In this document: positions 31,747-38,386 of the stretch, piece after piece | How positions within the stretch are numbered: the stretch's first letter is position 1 | Layout: each line of letters begins with the position of its first letter | Program-made: the position numbers and the translations under genes | The notes under the pieces: model-generated | Seen by the model: only the letters and a program-made list of their open reading frames with translations | Database searches by the model: none | Told to the model about the DNA's origin: nothing | DNA from: a virus | Reading direction: 5' to 3' (one strand) | IMG/VR virus record: IMGVR_UViG_3300022200_000081 | Coordinates: 1 to 47,050 of that record | DNA: 47,050 nucleotides

Positions 31747-32148
31747 TTACTTCTTAGGTGCTGCCTTCTTCTTAGCAGGCGTTACCTTCTTTTTCTTAGG
31801 TGCTGCTGCCTTAGGAGCTGCTGCTGCCTTTGGCGCTTCCTTCTTAGGAGCAACCTTTTTAGCAGGCGTCTTCTTCTTAGCTGCTACTTTCTTAGCTGGC
31901 TTAGCAACTGGTTCGTCAACATCAACTGTTACTTCAGTCGTTTCAGTTACAGTTACTTTGCTAACAACTGATTCTTCTTTCATCTTAGCAGTTGCTTCGT
32001 TTGCCCAATCACGGACTTCCTTAGCAAAGTCTTCTTTCGCCACCTTATCTTCAACAGAAGTGCTACCAATTGTCATATCCTTACGGATTGCCCAAAGGAT
32101 AGCAACAACAGCAACTGCAATAATTGCAATCAAAAGTTCCATACCCAT
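31747..32148 (-). CDS. Membrane-anchored protein with histone-H1-like tail
   Basis: 133 residues. Residues 4-20 form a transmembrane helix (E-L-L-I-A-I-I-A-V-A-V-V-A-I-L-W-A). A short acidic and helical middle follows (W-A-N-E-A-T-A-K-M-K-E-E). The last 50 residues are almost only Lys, Ala and Pro with repeated P-A-K-K-V-A and A-P-K-K-K, like the C-terminal tail of eukaryotic or bacterial H1-like proteins. Such tails bind DNA or RNA. The topology suggests nucleic acid tethered at the membrane; low-complexity sequence prevents a family call. It has its own strong promoter. The tmRNA begins directly at its stop codon, so they share a transcript. Confidence 0.8.
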   Translation of the reverse strand: MGMELLIAIIAVAVVAILWAIRKDMTIGSTSVEDKVAKEDFAKEVRDWANEATAKMKEESVVSKVTVTETTEVTVDVDEPVAKPAKKVAAKKKTPAKKVAPKKEAPKAAAAPKAAAPKKKKVTPAKKKAAPKK

Positions 32149-32181
32149 ATCATTCTCCTAGAGTATATCAATCAAAACAAT

Positions 32182-32210
32182 ATTATAAACCAAGACTTAC
32201 TGTAAGTCAA
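32182..32210 (-). promoter_or_regulatory. Sigma70-like promoter for the H1-tail gene and tmRNA
   Basis: TTGACT (32210-32205), 17 bases, TATAAT (32187-32182). It lies at the very end of the MazG-like gene; AGGAG precedes the ATG at 32148. Confidence 0.87.
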
Positions 32211-32601
32211 GCGATAATTGAGGATTTTCTTCAAAAAGAATTGCCTCGAGATTTGGTTGAAAAAAGTTTGGTCCTTTCAATACCTTTCCATCTTCTCTAT
32301 ATATTGGTTTTCCGTCAGCACCCAACTTACTCATATTTGAACGCTGTACTTCTTCAAAACATTTGTCCAGGTCAATACCATAAGCATGACCAGCACCATA
32401 TACAACATAGAGAAGATCAGTTAGAGCATCAGCAACGCCAATCAAATCGTTTTGACATTGCGCATCCCAAAGTTCTTGTAGTTCTTCCTTGATCAAATCA
32501 TAACGCAACGCTTGCGTATTGATGTCAGGATTCTCTGGTTTAGTCTTTACTTCTTGACCAAACGCCATCATAAACTCACGAACCATATCAAAATTTGTCA
32601 T
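32197..32601 (-). CDS. MazG-like nucleotide pyrophosphohydrolase
   Basis: 134 residues of the all-alpha NTP pyrophosphohydrolase superfamily. The metal-binding helices read L-I-K-E-E-L-Q-E-L-W-D-A and V-A-D-A-L-T-D-L-L-Y-V-V-Y-G, the E-x-x-E ... D-x-x-D type of MazG/PRA-PH-like enzymes. These cut NTPs or dNTPs to monophosphates, for pool cleansing or, in phages, reduction of alarmone-type signals. The tail P-Q-L-S-L-D-L-Q resembles a bacterial beta-clamp binding peptide. It is placed directly after regA in the replication cluster. Confidence 0.85.
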   Translation of the reverse strand: MTNFDMVREFMMAFGQEVKTKPENPDINTQALRYDLIKEELQELWDAQCQNDLIGVADALTDLLYVVYGAGHAYGIDLDKCFEEVQRSNMSKLGADGKPIYREDGKVLKGPNFFQPNLEAILFEENPQLSLDLQ

Positions 32602-32607
32602 AATATA

Positions 32608-33006
32608 TTATCTCTTCTTTCCTAGATTATACTTTGCCACAAGTTCCCATTCATCTTTTTCTTTATAAGGAAGCACCTTTATTTGCGATAGTGGTGCGAC
32701 GGGTTCACTACTTCTTCTAGCGTCAACAAGATCAACAAGACCCCACTCAGCAAGCAGATTGGCAATAGTATTGCGCCTCGCAATATCTTCCTCGGCAAAG
32801 TTAGATGGTTTGCCGTCCAAAGCGAACAGTTCTTTGAAGTGTACAATGTAATATCTCCCTTGTTTATGGAGTATATGACACGACTGATAAATCGTACGAT
32901 TCTTTTTAGACGCTACGCCAATTCTTGTCAATGTCTCACGAATTTTTAGGAAGTCGTCTTCATCACGGAGGACAACCTCAACCATATTTTCTGTCATCTC
33001 TGCCAC
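32608..33006 (-). CDS. regA: RegA translational repressor
   Basis: 132 residues. RegA binds ribosome-binding regions of early mRNAs and shuts off their translation. The sequence follows T4 RegA closely: D-D-F-L-K-I-R-E-T-L-T-R-I-G, Y-Q-S-C-H-I-L-H-K-Q-G-R-Y-Y-I-V-H-F-K-E, A-E-E-D-I-A-R-R-N-T-I-A, and E-W-E-L-V-A-K-Y-N-L-G. It lies in the conserved T4 order 45-44-62-regA and overlaps the end of 62 by 29 bases. Two Met codons near the start (residues 1 and 4) leave the exact N-terminus open. Confidence 0.97.
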   Translation of the reverse strand: MAEMTENMVEVVLRDEDDFLKIRETLTRIGVASKKNRTIYQSCHILHKQGRYYIVHFKELFALDGKPSNFAEEDIARRNTIANLLAEWGLVDLVDARRSSEPVAPLSQIKVLPYKEKDEWELVAKYNLGKKR

Positions 33007-33391
33007 CTTTTTGTAATGTTATTCTAATTGTGGTCAATTGTTCAGGTGTTAGGATGGCGAGTGCTTGGCGTGCCTTAGTATCATTGTAACCAAAGTATTC
33101 TTTAACGATCAACACATCACCATCATTATCTTTCTTCGACCATTTAGCGAATCGCTTCTTAGGTCTCACGATATTTAGTAAAAAATCATACTGTAACAAA
33201 TTGTCCAGATGGTGGCGAGTGTTCATCTCATTGGCAAAGAACACGGTGTCATTATGATACGACAAAGCACGATTAGTTAGGAATGGACTGTATGACTTCT
33301 CTGCAATCTTATCATTGGCAGTACCACGCATCAAATCAGTCTTAGACTGATTGATCGAGTTGGTGAAGTCAAACGGATTCACCTTTGCCAT
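32978..33391 (-). CDS. 62: Clamp loader small subunit gp62
   Basis: 137 residues. With gp44 it loads the gp45 clamp onto DNA. Recognised from context and from conserved blocks: N-P-F-D-F at the N-terminus, F-L-T-N-R-A-L-S-Y-H-N-D-T-V, A-N-E-M-N, Q-Y-D-F-L-L-N-I-V-R-P-K-K-R-F and Y-F-G-Y-N-D-T-K-A. T4 gp62 is longer (187 aa), but relatives in aquatic phages are of this size. Its ATG overlaps the stop of gene 44 by one base, giving translational coupling of the 4:1 loader subunits. Confidence 0.92.
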   Translation of the reverse strand: MAKVNPFDFTNSINQSKTDLMRGTANDKIAEKSYSPFLTNRALSYHNDTVFFANEMNTRHHLDNLLQYDFLLNIVRPKKRFAKWSKKDNDGDVLIVKEYFGYNDTKARQALAILTPEQLTTIRITLQKGGRDDRKYG

Positions 33392-34332
33392 TACTTAAAC
33401 TCCGCATCAACCATCACTTCAGTGAGAAACGCCATTGTGTTGATCTCTTGATCCGCAGCAAACGCAGACTTGTATTGATAGTCTGCCAGCGTAACAACAA
33501 TCTGAGGAATGCTCGCAGGTGTTACAATATCATGCAACGAGTCGTAGAACTTACGAAAGAATGGTGCAACATCACCATCAATGTTCTGACCAACCCATTT
33601 ACGAACGGCAGTAAACTCTTTGTTCTTCATCGCATCAAACAATGTCTTCAGATTTGCGTCTGACTGATTGCTCAGAATACCAGAGTCGATCTTACCAGTG
33701 GCGCTGTAACGCTGCAGTTCGTTCAGGATGCGGCGATTGTCTGGGAAATGTTTAGTGATGACTTCCGCAACAACCTTTGGCTCATACTCAATGTTCTCGA
33801 GTTCTAGAATTTTCTCAACTCGTTTGAAGAACTGTCCAGCCAGCTTTGGCTTGTCGGCGTTTCGCAGTTTAAACTCGACGACTGAGCAACGAGAGTGGAG
33901 CGGAGCAATAATTCTGTTAACAAAATTACAAGTAAGAATGAACCCGCAATTAGCAGAATACTCTTCCATAAAATTTCGAAGAGCAGGTTGAACAGTTTCT
34001 GCATTAAGGTAATCAGCTTCGTCAAGAATAACATACTTTCTTCCCCCAGCCAGTGACATTGAAGATGCAAAGTTTTTGATCTTCGTGCGCAGCGTATCAA
34101 TGAGACGACCTTCATCTGATCCATTGATTACAATATAGTCTGCTCCGATCTGATCCAACATCGCCTTAGCAACAGTTGTCTTACCGATTCCAGCAGAACC
34201 AGTGAGCAGTAGATTAGGGATATTTCCATTGTCAACGAATGTCTGAAATGTTTTCTTTAGATCATCAGGGAGAATGGTATCGTCAATGGTATGTGGACGA
34301 TACTTCTCCACGAACAAAAATTCTTCACGCAT
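33391..34332 (-). CDS. 44: Clamp loader ATPase gp44
   Basis: 313 residues of the AAA+ clamp-loader family. Walker A is G45-S-A-G-I-G-K51-T, Walker B is V-I-L-D-E-A-D-Y-L, and the arginine-finger S-R-C motif is in P-L-H-S-R-C. The N-terminal E-K-Y-R-P is typical. T4 gp44 is 319 aa. It follows a stem-loop terminator and has a GAGG ribosome site. I found no strong promoter directly in front, so expression may depend on leakage through that terminator. Confidence 0.97.
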   Translation of the reverse strand: MREEFLFVEKYRPHTIDDTILPDDLKKTFQTFVDNGNIPNLLLTGSAGIGKTTVAKAMLDQIGADYIVINGSDEGRLIDTLRTKIKNFASSMSLAGGRKYVILDEADYLNAETVQPALRNFMEEYSANCGFILTCNFVNRIIAPLHSRCSVVEFKLRNADKPKLAGQFFKRVEKILELENIEYEPKVVAEVITKHFPDNRRILNELQRYSATGKIDSGILSNQSDANLKTLFDAMKNKEFTAVRKWVGQNIDGDVAPFFRKFYDSLHDIVTPASIPQIVVTLADYQYKSAFAADQEINTMAFLTEVMVDAEFK

Positions 34333-34350
34333 TATATAAACCTCACAAAG

Positions 34351-34376
34351 ATTGGGGGAGCCGTAACTCCCCCAAT
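34351..34376 (-). terminator. Stem-loop terminator between the dsbA-like gene and 44
   Basis: A 10-bp stem ATTGGGGGAG/CTCCCCCAAT with a 6-base loop, followed by a weak CTTTG. It may be an attenuator lowering clamp-loader expression relative to the clamp. Confidence 0.65.
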
Positions 34377-34380
34377 TATA

Positions 34381-34641
34381 CTACGGATTGATTGTTTCGT
34401 AAAGTGCCTCGAGATCTTCATTCTCAGTCTTCACTTGCTGAAGATTCTGCTTATGATAGATTCTTGCCATCTTACTCACATACTTTTTTGGTACATCCGT
34501 TTCATCTTCAACAAGCTGAAGAATATCTTTAATATGATCCTTCTCTGCATCAATACGAGTCATCGAGTCAGAGATTTGATGCAATGCATCACGGATCTTC
34601 TTTTGAGAGTTAGGATCACTTGGAATAATAATATTGCTCAT
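34381..34641 (-). CDS. DsbA-like late transcription coactivator
   Basis: 86 residues resembling T4 DsbA, a small helical dsDNA-binding protein that assists late transcription. Shared features are an I-x-x-A-L-x-x-I-S-D-S helix, the I-D-A-E-K-D-H-I-K-D-I-L block, and K-K-Y-V-S-K-M-A-R-I-Y-H-K before a C-terminal acidic E-D-L-E-A-L-Y-E-T. The position between clamp and clamp-loader genes is unlike T4 but seen in cyanophage-type relatives. It is consistent with late transcription that depends on the gp45 clamp. Confidence 0.75.
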   Translation of the reverse strand: MSNIIIPSDPNSQKKIRDALHQISDSMTRIDAEKDHIKDILQLVEDETDVPKKYVSKMARIYHKQNLQQVKTENEDLEALYETINP

Positions 34642-34657
34642 TATATACTTTTCTCAA

Positions 34658-34867
34658 TTAGTTCACAACTTTGTCAGCCAACGGTGCGCCATCAGTGGCT
34701 TCCTTCGCCTTTGCCTCTTCTTCCAAAGCAGGCTGCGCAGCGGTCAACAGTTCACGGCGAATTTGACCGATAACTTCAAGTTCGCTGCCCTCAAATGCAC
34801 CACGCTTTGCGCATACATCGATCAGATTGGCGATTGCCTTTACAAGATTGAGATTAATTTCTACCAT
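34658..34867 (-). CDS. Small conserved protein, unknown function
   Basis: 69 residues: a helical N-terminal half (N-L-V-K-A-I-A-N-L-I-D-V-C-A-K-R-G-A-F) and a second helix (V-I-G-Q-I-R-R-E-L-L), then a disordered acidic tail rich in Ala, Glu and Lys. A short family of this shape occurs beside the clamp gene in aquatic T4-like phages; its role is unknown to me. AGGAG lies directly before the ATG. It is transcribed with 45 and the dsbA-like gene. Confidence 0.75.
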   Translation of the reverse strand: MVEINLNLVKAIANLIDVCAKRGAFEGSELEVIGQIRRELLTAAQPALEEEAKAKEATDGAPLADKVVN

Positions 34868-34884
34868 GTTTTACTCCTTAAAAT

Positions 34885-35547
34885 TTATGCGGTATATTTA
34901 GAACCAGTTTCAGTTGCAACCCAGTACTCAACGGTGTCGCCCTTGAAGTGAGAGATACCACGCTGAGAGATTGTTACATCATAATCTTCAGCCATAAACT
35001 TCAGATTCTCAACCTTAAACACGAAGTCATAGGTTGATGTTGTGCTAGCACGAAGATCATGAGAGAACTCATTAGAGGTTGGATTCTTAGTATCGGTAGC
35101 GACCAGATGTACATGACCATCCTTACCACGAACCACAACTTCAGGCAGACTCAGCTGATTAGCAGCATTCACTACCTTCTTCAGATCAGCATAGAACAAA
35201 CGGAACAATACTTCCTTGCTCGGCAGTTCCAGATTCTTTTCTGGTGGCTGAGTAACCATTGACGGATCAGTGTAGGTGTAGCGTGAAGAGTTAGTGCCTT
35301 CGCTGATTGTAACAGAAGAAGTACCAAAGTCAAACTCACCATCCTCAAACAGACTCGCAAGACCGAGGAACTGATTCAGTTCATAGATCGCAAAGGTCTG
35401 CGGGAAAGATTCATCAACAACAGCCTGAGCCAGAATATTCTTCTGCTCAGATACAGTGCGCAGTACATTACCTGCCTTCACTGAGATCGACGGATTAATC
35501 GTCGAAAAGTTCTTCAAAATATCAAACGTCTTATCACTGATTTTCAT
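34885..35547 (-). CDS. 45: Sliding clamp gp45
   Basis: 220 residues. It forms a trimeric ring that tethers the polymerase and, in T4, activates late promoters. Matches to T4-like clamps include the N-terminal M-K-I-S-D-K-T-F-D-I-L-K-N-F-S-T-I-N and K-A-G-N-V-L-R-T; also I-Y-E-L-N-Q-F-L, T-Y-T-D-P-S-M-V and the closing S-H-F-K-G-D-T-V-E-Y-W-V-A. The gene overlaps the DUF3310-like gene by 14 bases. It is the probable docking partner for the C-terminal peptides of polymerase B, the TET/JBP-like enzyme and the GT-B glycosyltransferase. Confidence 0.97.
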   Translation of the reverse strand: MKISDKTFDILKNFSTINPSISVKAGNVLRTVSEQKNILAQAVVDESFPQTFAIYELNQFLGLASLFEDGEFDFGTSSVTISEGTNSSRYTYTDPSMVTQPPEKNLELPSKEVLFRLFYADLKKVVNAANQLSLPEVVVRGKDGHVHLVATDTKNPTSNEFSHDLRASTTSTYDFVFKVENLKFMAEDYDVTISQRGISHFKGDTVEYWVATETGSKYTA

Positions 35548-35830
35548 TATCTACTTCCTTCTTGTGTTCAAGATCATGAATATAAAGAGCCATTATACCA
35601 TAGTGGAGAACCTTTGTCAAGTCCTTTCGCCACTCATCAGGCGATCCTTTCTTACCATATCGCTGAGCATACTTTAGAATATTACCAATAGTGAACCCAA
35701 GACCATGTCCAGAATCAATAATAAACTCAGTCGCTTGAAATTGGTTCTGGCTATAATGCTCGCCATAAGTGTCCTCAATATATTCCATCAATTGTTGAAC
35801 CAGAGCTGGTTCGTTGTACTTAAACTGCAT
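35534..35830 (-). CDS. DUF3310-like protein
   Basis: 98 residues. The block G-F-T-I-G-N-I-L-K-Y-A-Q-R-Y-G-K-K-G, then W-R-K-D-L-T-K-V-L-H-Y, is the core of the small phage DUF3310 family (sometimes labelled nucleotide kinase), here with an added N-terminal helix. The family function is not settled. The charged tail K-K-E-V-D-N-E-N-Q overlaps gene 45. A GAGG ribosome site sits before the ATG at 35830. Confidence 0.75.
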   Translation of the reverse strand: MQFKYNEPALVQQLMEYIEDTYGEHYSQNQFQATEFIIDSGHGLGFTIGNILKYAQRYGKKGSPDEWRKDLTKVLHYGIMALYIHDLEHKKEVDNENQ

Positions 35831-35839
35831 AATCTATCC

Positions 35840-36697
35840 TCACTTCTTCATATGCTTAATCAAATCTGGATCGGCAGTAGCGGTAGCACCGAGCGCAGCA
35901 AGATCAGCCAACGAACCACCGAAGGTATATGAGCCAGTATGCAACAGCTTCATCCATGGGCACATCCAAGTTGCTTCACCAGCGTCACGCATCCACTGAC
36001 AGAACATATAGTCTTCAGAAAGATAGCGACGTGAACGCTCATCAATCAATGCCTGGAAATACATAAAGATTTCACGACTACCATCGAAGTGCTTGGTGCG
36101 TACATGGTCAGGCAGATAGGTGTAGTCAGGATATGCCTTTTGGAATTTCTCAAATGCCTTCTTGGTCACCATCATAAAACCAGTGCCGCCTTCAAGAACC
36201 TTTACTGGTTCATCGATGCGTACTGCTGACTGCCCTTCGGCTGGATTAAACACATAGTCGCCAACGAAACGCTCAAGTTCGCCTGGATTCTCATCAGCGA
36301 AACCCTTATCAACTGCTACCTTAATCTTTTCCCAAGCGATAGTTTTTTTAGGATATGGACCACACATAATATGCTTGTCATTTTCAGGATCATCTGGATC
36401 CATCAGAGCAGCAAGTGTCAGTACATCGTTTGGATCAAAGCCAATGTCCGAGTCAATGAACATCAGGTGCGTGTAGTCAGAACGCATAAACTCATCCACG
36501 CAATAGTTGCGAGCACGAGTGATCAGCGACTCATTGAACAGATAAAAGAATTTGATGTCAATGCCGTATGCTTGACCCAGCTTGGCGAGATCAGCAGTGG
36601 ACTTGGTGTACATACCGTGGCAGTTACCACCATACATTGGTGTAGCAACAAAAATCTTACGCTTGCGAAGTTCGCTCAAATCAATCTGAAGTTCCAT
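35840..36697 (-). CDS. GT-A type glycosyltransferase
   Basis: 285 residues with a GT-A Rossmann-like start (K-I-F-V-A-T-P-M-Y-G-G) and a metal-binding D82-S-D84 in M-F-I-D-S-D-I-G-F. Later G-T-G-F-M-M-V-T-K and S-E-D-Y-M-F-C-Q-W provide typical acceptor-side motifs (the E-D pair is the usual catalytic region). Targets of such phage enzymes can be DNA bases or host glycans. It lies in the replication cluster and leads the transcript from 36726-36754 towards the clamp genes, so it is expressed with DNA replication. I cannot decide the acceptor from sequence. Confidence 0.85.
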   Translation of the reverse strand: MELQIDLSELRKRKIFVATPMYGGNCHGMYTKSTADLAKLGQAYGIDIKFFYLFNESLITRARNYCVDEFMRSDYTHLMFIDSDIGFDPNDVLTLAALMDPDDPENDKHIMCGPYPKKTIAWEKIKVAVDKGFADENPGELERFVGDYVFNPAEGQSAVRIDEPVKVLEGGTGFMMVTKKAFEKFQKAYPDYTYLPDHVRTKHFDGSREIFMYFQALIDERSRRYLSEDYMFCQWMRDAGEATWMCPWMKLLHTGSYTFGGSLADLAALGATATADPDLIKHMKK

Positions 36698-36725
36698 AAT
36701 TTCTCCATGTTATAGTTCAAATGTT

Positions 36726-36754
36726 ATTATATAATCAATGCCATATTTAGTCAA
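36726..36754 (-). promoter_or_regulatory. Sigma70-like promoter of the GT-A / clamp operon
   Basis: TTGACT (36754-36749), 17 bases, TATAAT (36731-36726). It serves the GT-A, DUF3310-like and gp45 genes, which follow with overlaps or tiny gaps. Confidence 0.87.
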
Positions 36755-37084
36755 TTATGGAAGAACATTTTTCTCATATTCTTTTGCGATTGTATCACCC
36801 ATCTGCTCTTGCTTGTTCTTAAAGGCATTGTCCCAGGTTTGATATGCATCTGCCATCCACTCATCTGGTTCTGGCATATCATCAGGAACAACACCCAGAC
36901 GCTCACCTGGATTGAAATAATATCCAATTGCTTTCATAAACCCTTCGAATCGCTCAAGCAGTTCTTCTTGGCTGACATCATTACTCATAACCATTTCAAC
37001 CTTGTGCGGATGACTGCTGCCATATTCGTCACCCAAGTATTCGTAGGACAACTTGATTGTCCCATATTTGTATGCATCACTCAT
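36755..37084 (-). CDS. Acidic protein, unknown function
   Basis: 109 residues starting M-S-D-A-Y-K-Y-G-T-I-K-L. Strongly acidic, with E-E-L-L-E-R-F-E-G-F-M-K-A-I-G-Y-Y, followed by P-G-E-R-L-G-V-V-P-D-D-M-P-E-P-D-E-W. No domain recognised. The start at 37084 is chosen because GGAGAAC lies 6 bases upstream and the ATG overlaps the previous stop by 8 bases. Several small unknown genes are coupled here (36755-38386) under the cobS promoter. Confidence 0.72.
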   Translation of the reverse strand: MSDAYKYGTIKLSYEYLGDEYGSSHPHKVEMVMSNDVSQEELLERFEGFMKAIGYYFNPGERLGVVPDDMPEPDEWMADAYQTWDNAFKNKQEQMGDTIAKEYEKNVLP

Positions 37085-37514
37085 GAACAAGTTCTCCATT
37101 CTTTACTTTATACACAAAAACCTTATATGGCAATTCGCCGCCATGACGAACATACGCACGACCACCATCAATAAAATGCATGTCCTTACCAATTCGCAAG
37201 TCATGGCGATGCTGCGAGTAGATCAGATTGCCATACGGATCTTCAATCATCGCAAAGGTCTGACCCTCAATCAAATCAGCATTGGTGATCATCGTCATCG
37301 GTGCATTTTTGCCACTGCGATCGCCCTTTGGGAAGATACCAAAGTAACGATTACCAAACTCAGGATGCGGAGTCTCACGATAGAAGATGTCCATCGCAGA
37401 TGATTCGTATCCAAGAGCAGAGGTGCAGACATACTTGATCTCAACACCGTCTTTCTTTGAGTAGTGATCAATGATTAGATCACGGTCAAAGATTGGATAG
37501 TGTTTAATGTTCAT
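37077..37514 (-). CDS. Conserved protein, unknown function
   Basis: 145 residues, basic and beta-rich. Blocks include Y-F-G-I-F-P-K-G-D-R-S-G-K-N, F-A-M-I-E-D-P-Y-G-N-L-I-Y-S-Q-H-R-H-D-L-R and F-I-D-G-G-R-A-Y-V-R-H-G-G. I do not recognise a fold. The two His/Arg-rich blocks could bind nucleic acid. Its start overlaps the 57-residue gene upstream by 11 bases and its end overlaps the next gene by 8. Confidence 0.72.
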   Translation of the reverse strand: MNIKHYPIFDRDLIIDHYSKKDGVEIKYVCTSALGYESSAMDIFYRETPHPEFGNRYFGIFPKGDRSGKNAPMTMITNADLIEGQTFAMIEDPYGNLIYSQHRHDLRIGKDMHFIDGGRAYVRHGGELPYKVFVYKVKNGELVHE

Positions 37515-37677
37515 TGGATAATTCCTTCATACGATCCAGTAGTTTGTTCATTGGCTCAATCATCATAGCACGAGAGCAGTTGATCGTGATTGGATGAAAC
37601 AATCTACCCTCGTCACTCTCTTCTTGATAATCCAACATATCAAAGAACTCACGGACACATTGCTGTAACTCTGTCAT
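37504..37677 (-). CDS. Small protein, unknown function (57 aa)
   Basis: A short reading frame: M-T-E-L-Q-Q-C-V-R-E-F-F-D-M-L, then a charged turn and P-I-T-I-N-C-S-R-A-M-M-I-E-P-M-N-K-L-L-D-R-M-K. It fills the gap between its two neighbours exactly: its ATG overlaps the upstream stop as ATGA and its stop lies inside the next start region. That packing is the main evidence that it is a gene. Confidence 0.7.
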   Translation of the reverse strand: MTELQQCVREFFDMLDYQEESDEGRLFHPITINCSRAMMIEPMNKLLDRMKELSNEH

Positions 37678-38009
37678 GTGTTCTTGTCCTTCACCTCAGC
37701 AATCTTTACCATCTTGCCATCAGCAAACACTGCTTTGTATTCTGCTTCGCAGTAATACTTGCCTTCAGCGTTTCGTTCATACTTGTAGAATTTGATCACA
37801 CCATCGAAGTCAGATAGAAACTTCCATTCGTGGGATACTTCTTTTAGATAACCACCAAAGATGGAATCTTCTTCTTCAGTCCACTCATACTGAGTATCTT
37901 TGTACCAAAGTTCATCACCACGAATCTCATAATTATCGAGCATTTGCGTTGGAGTATCTTTGGTCTGATACTCTTTGCCGCCATAGGTGATATAATCAAA
38001 CATTCCCAT
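37674..38009 (-). CDS. Conserved small phage protein
   Basis: 111 residues starting M-G-M-F-D-Y-I-T-Y-G-G-K-E-Y-Q-T-K-D-T-P-T-Q. The opening F-D-Y-I-x-Y-G-G-x-x-Y-Q-T-K is a small-protein signature I have seen in several phage families, with no known role. The rest alternates aromatic and acidic residues and probably forms a small beta domain. The start overlaps the upstream stop as TAATG; a start two codons later (M-F-D-Y) is possible. Confidence 0.75.
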   Translation of the reverse strand: MGMFDYITYGGKEYQTKDTPTQMLDNYEIRGDELWYKDTQYEWTEEEDSIFGGYLKEVSHEWKFLSDFDGVIKFYKYERNAEGKYYCEAEYKAVFADGKMVKIAEVKDKNT

Positions 38010-38386
38010 TACACTAAATCCTCGGTGTATTCATGCGCACGAGTAGGATCCATATCAGTCTCCTCAACCCAACGCTCACGATCAAAGATCTTATGCTGAT
38101 GCAGTTCGTGCTCAATCATATTCGCTGTGTCTCGGAGCGCAGATATAATATAACCGATTTCCGCTACAGAGTCAACCTGATATGGCAGGTTGTCGAACTT
38201 GCTCAACCACTTATCCCGACCAACAACCTGATGCGGTTCAAATACACCCTTGATCAACTCAACCCATTCAGCAACAAACTCGATGGTCGGTTCATCGTTA
38301 TCGCCTTCCCACAACACGCAGTTGATTCCTTCTGGTTGGAGAAATGCATCCAACTCAATCTCATAACTCTTTCTTGCCTTTGCCAT
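38009..38386 (-). CDS. Acidic protein, unknown function
   Basis: 125 residues, Glu/Asp-rich. Helices are F-V-A-E-W-V-E-L-I-K-G-V-F and D-S-V-A-E-I-G-Y-I-I-S-A-L-R-D-T-A-N-M-I, ending A-H-E-Y-T-E-D-L-V. No family recognised. Its start overlaps the cobS stop as TAATG, so it is translated directly after the AAA+ ATPase and may be an accessory of it. Confidence 0.72.
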   Translation of the reverse strand: MAKARKSYEIELDAFLQPEGINCVLWEGDNDEPTIEFVAEWVELIKGVFEPHQVVGRDKWLSKFDNLPYQVDSVAEIGYIISALRDTANMIEHELHQHKIFDRERWVEETDMDPTRAHEYTEDLV

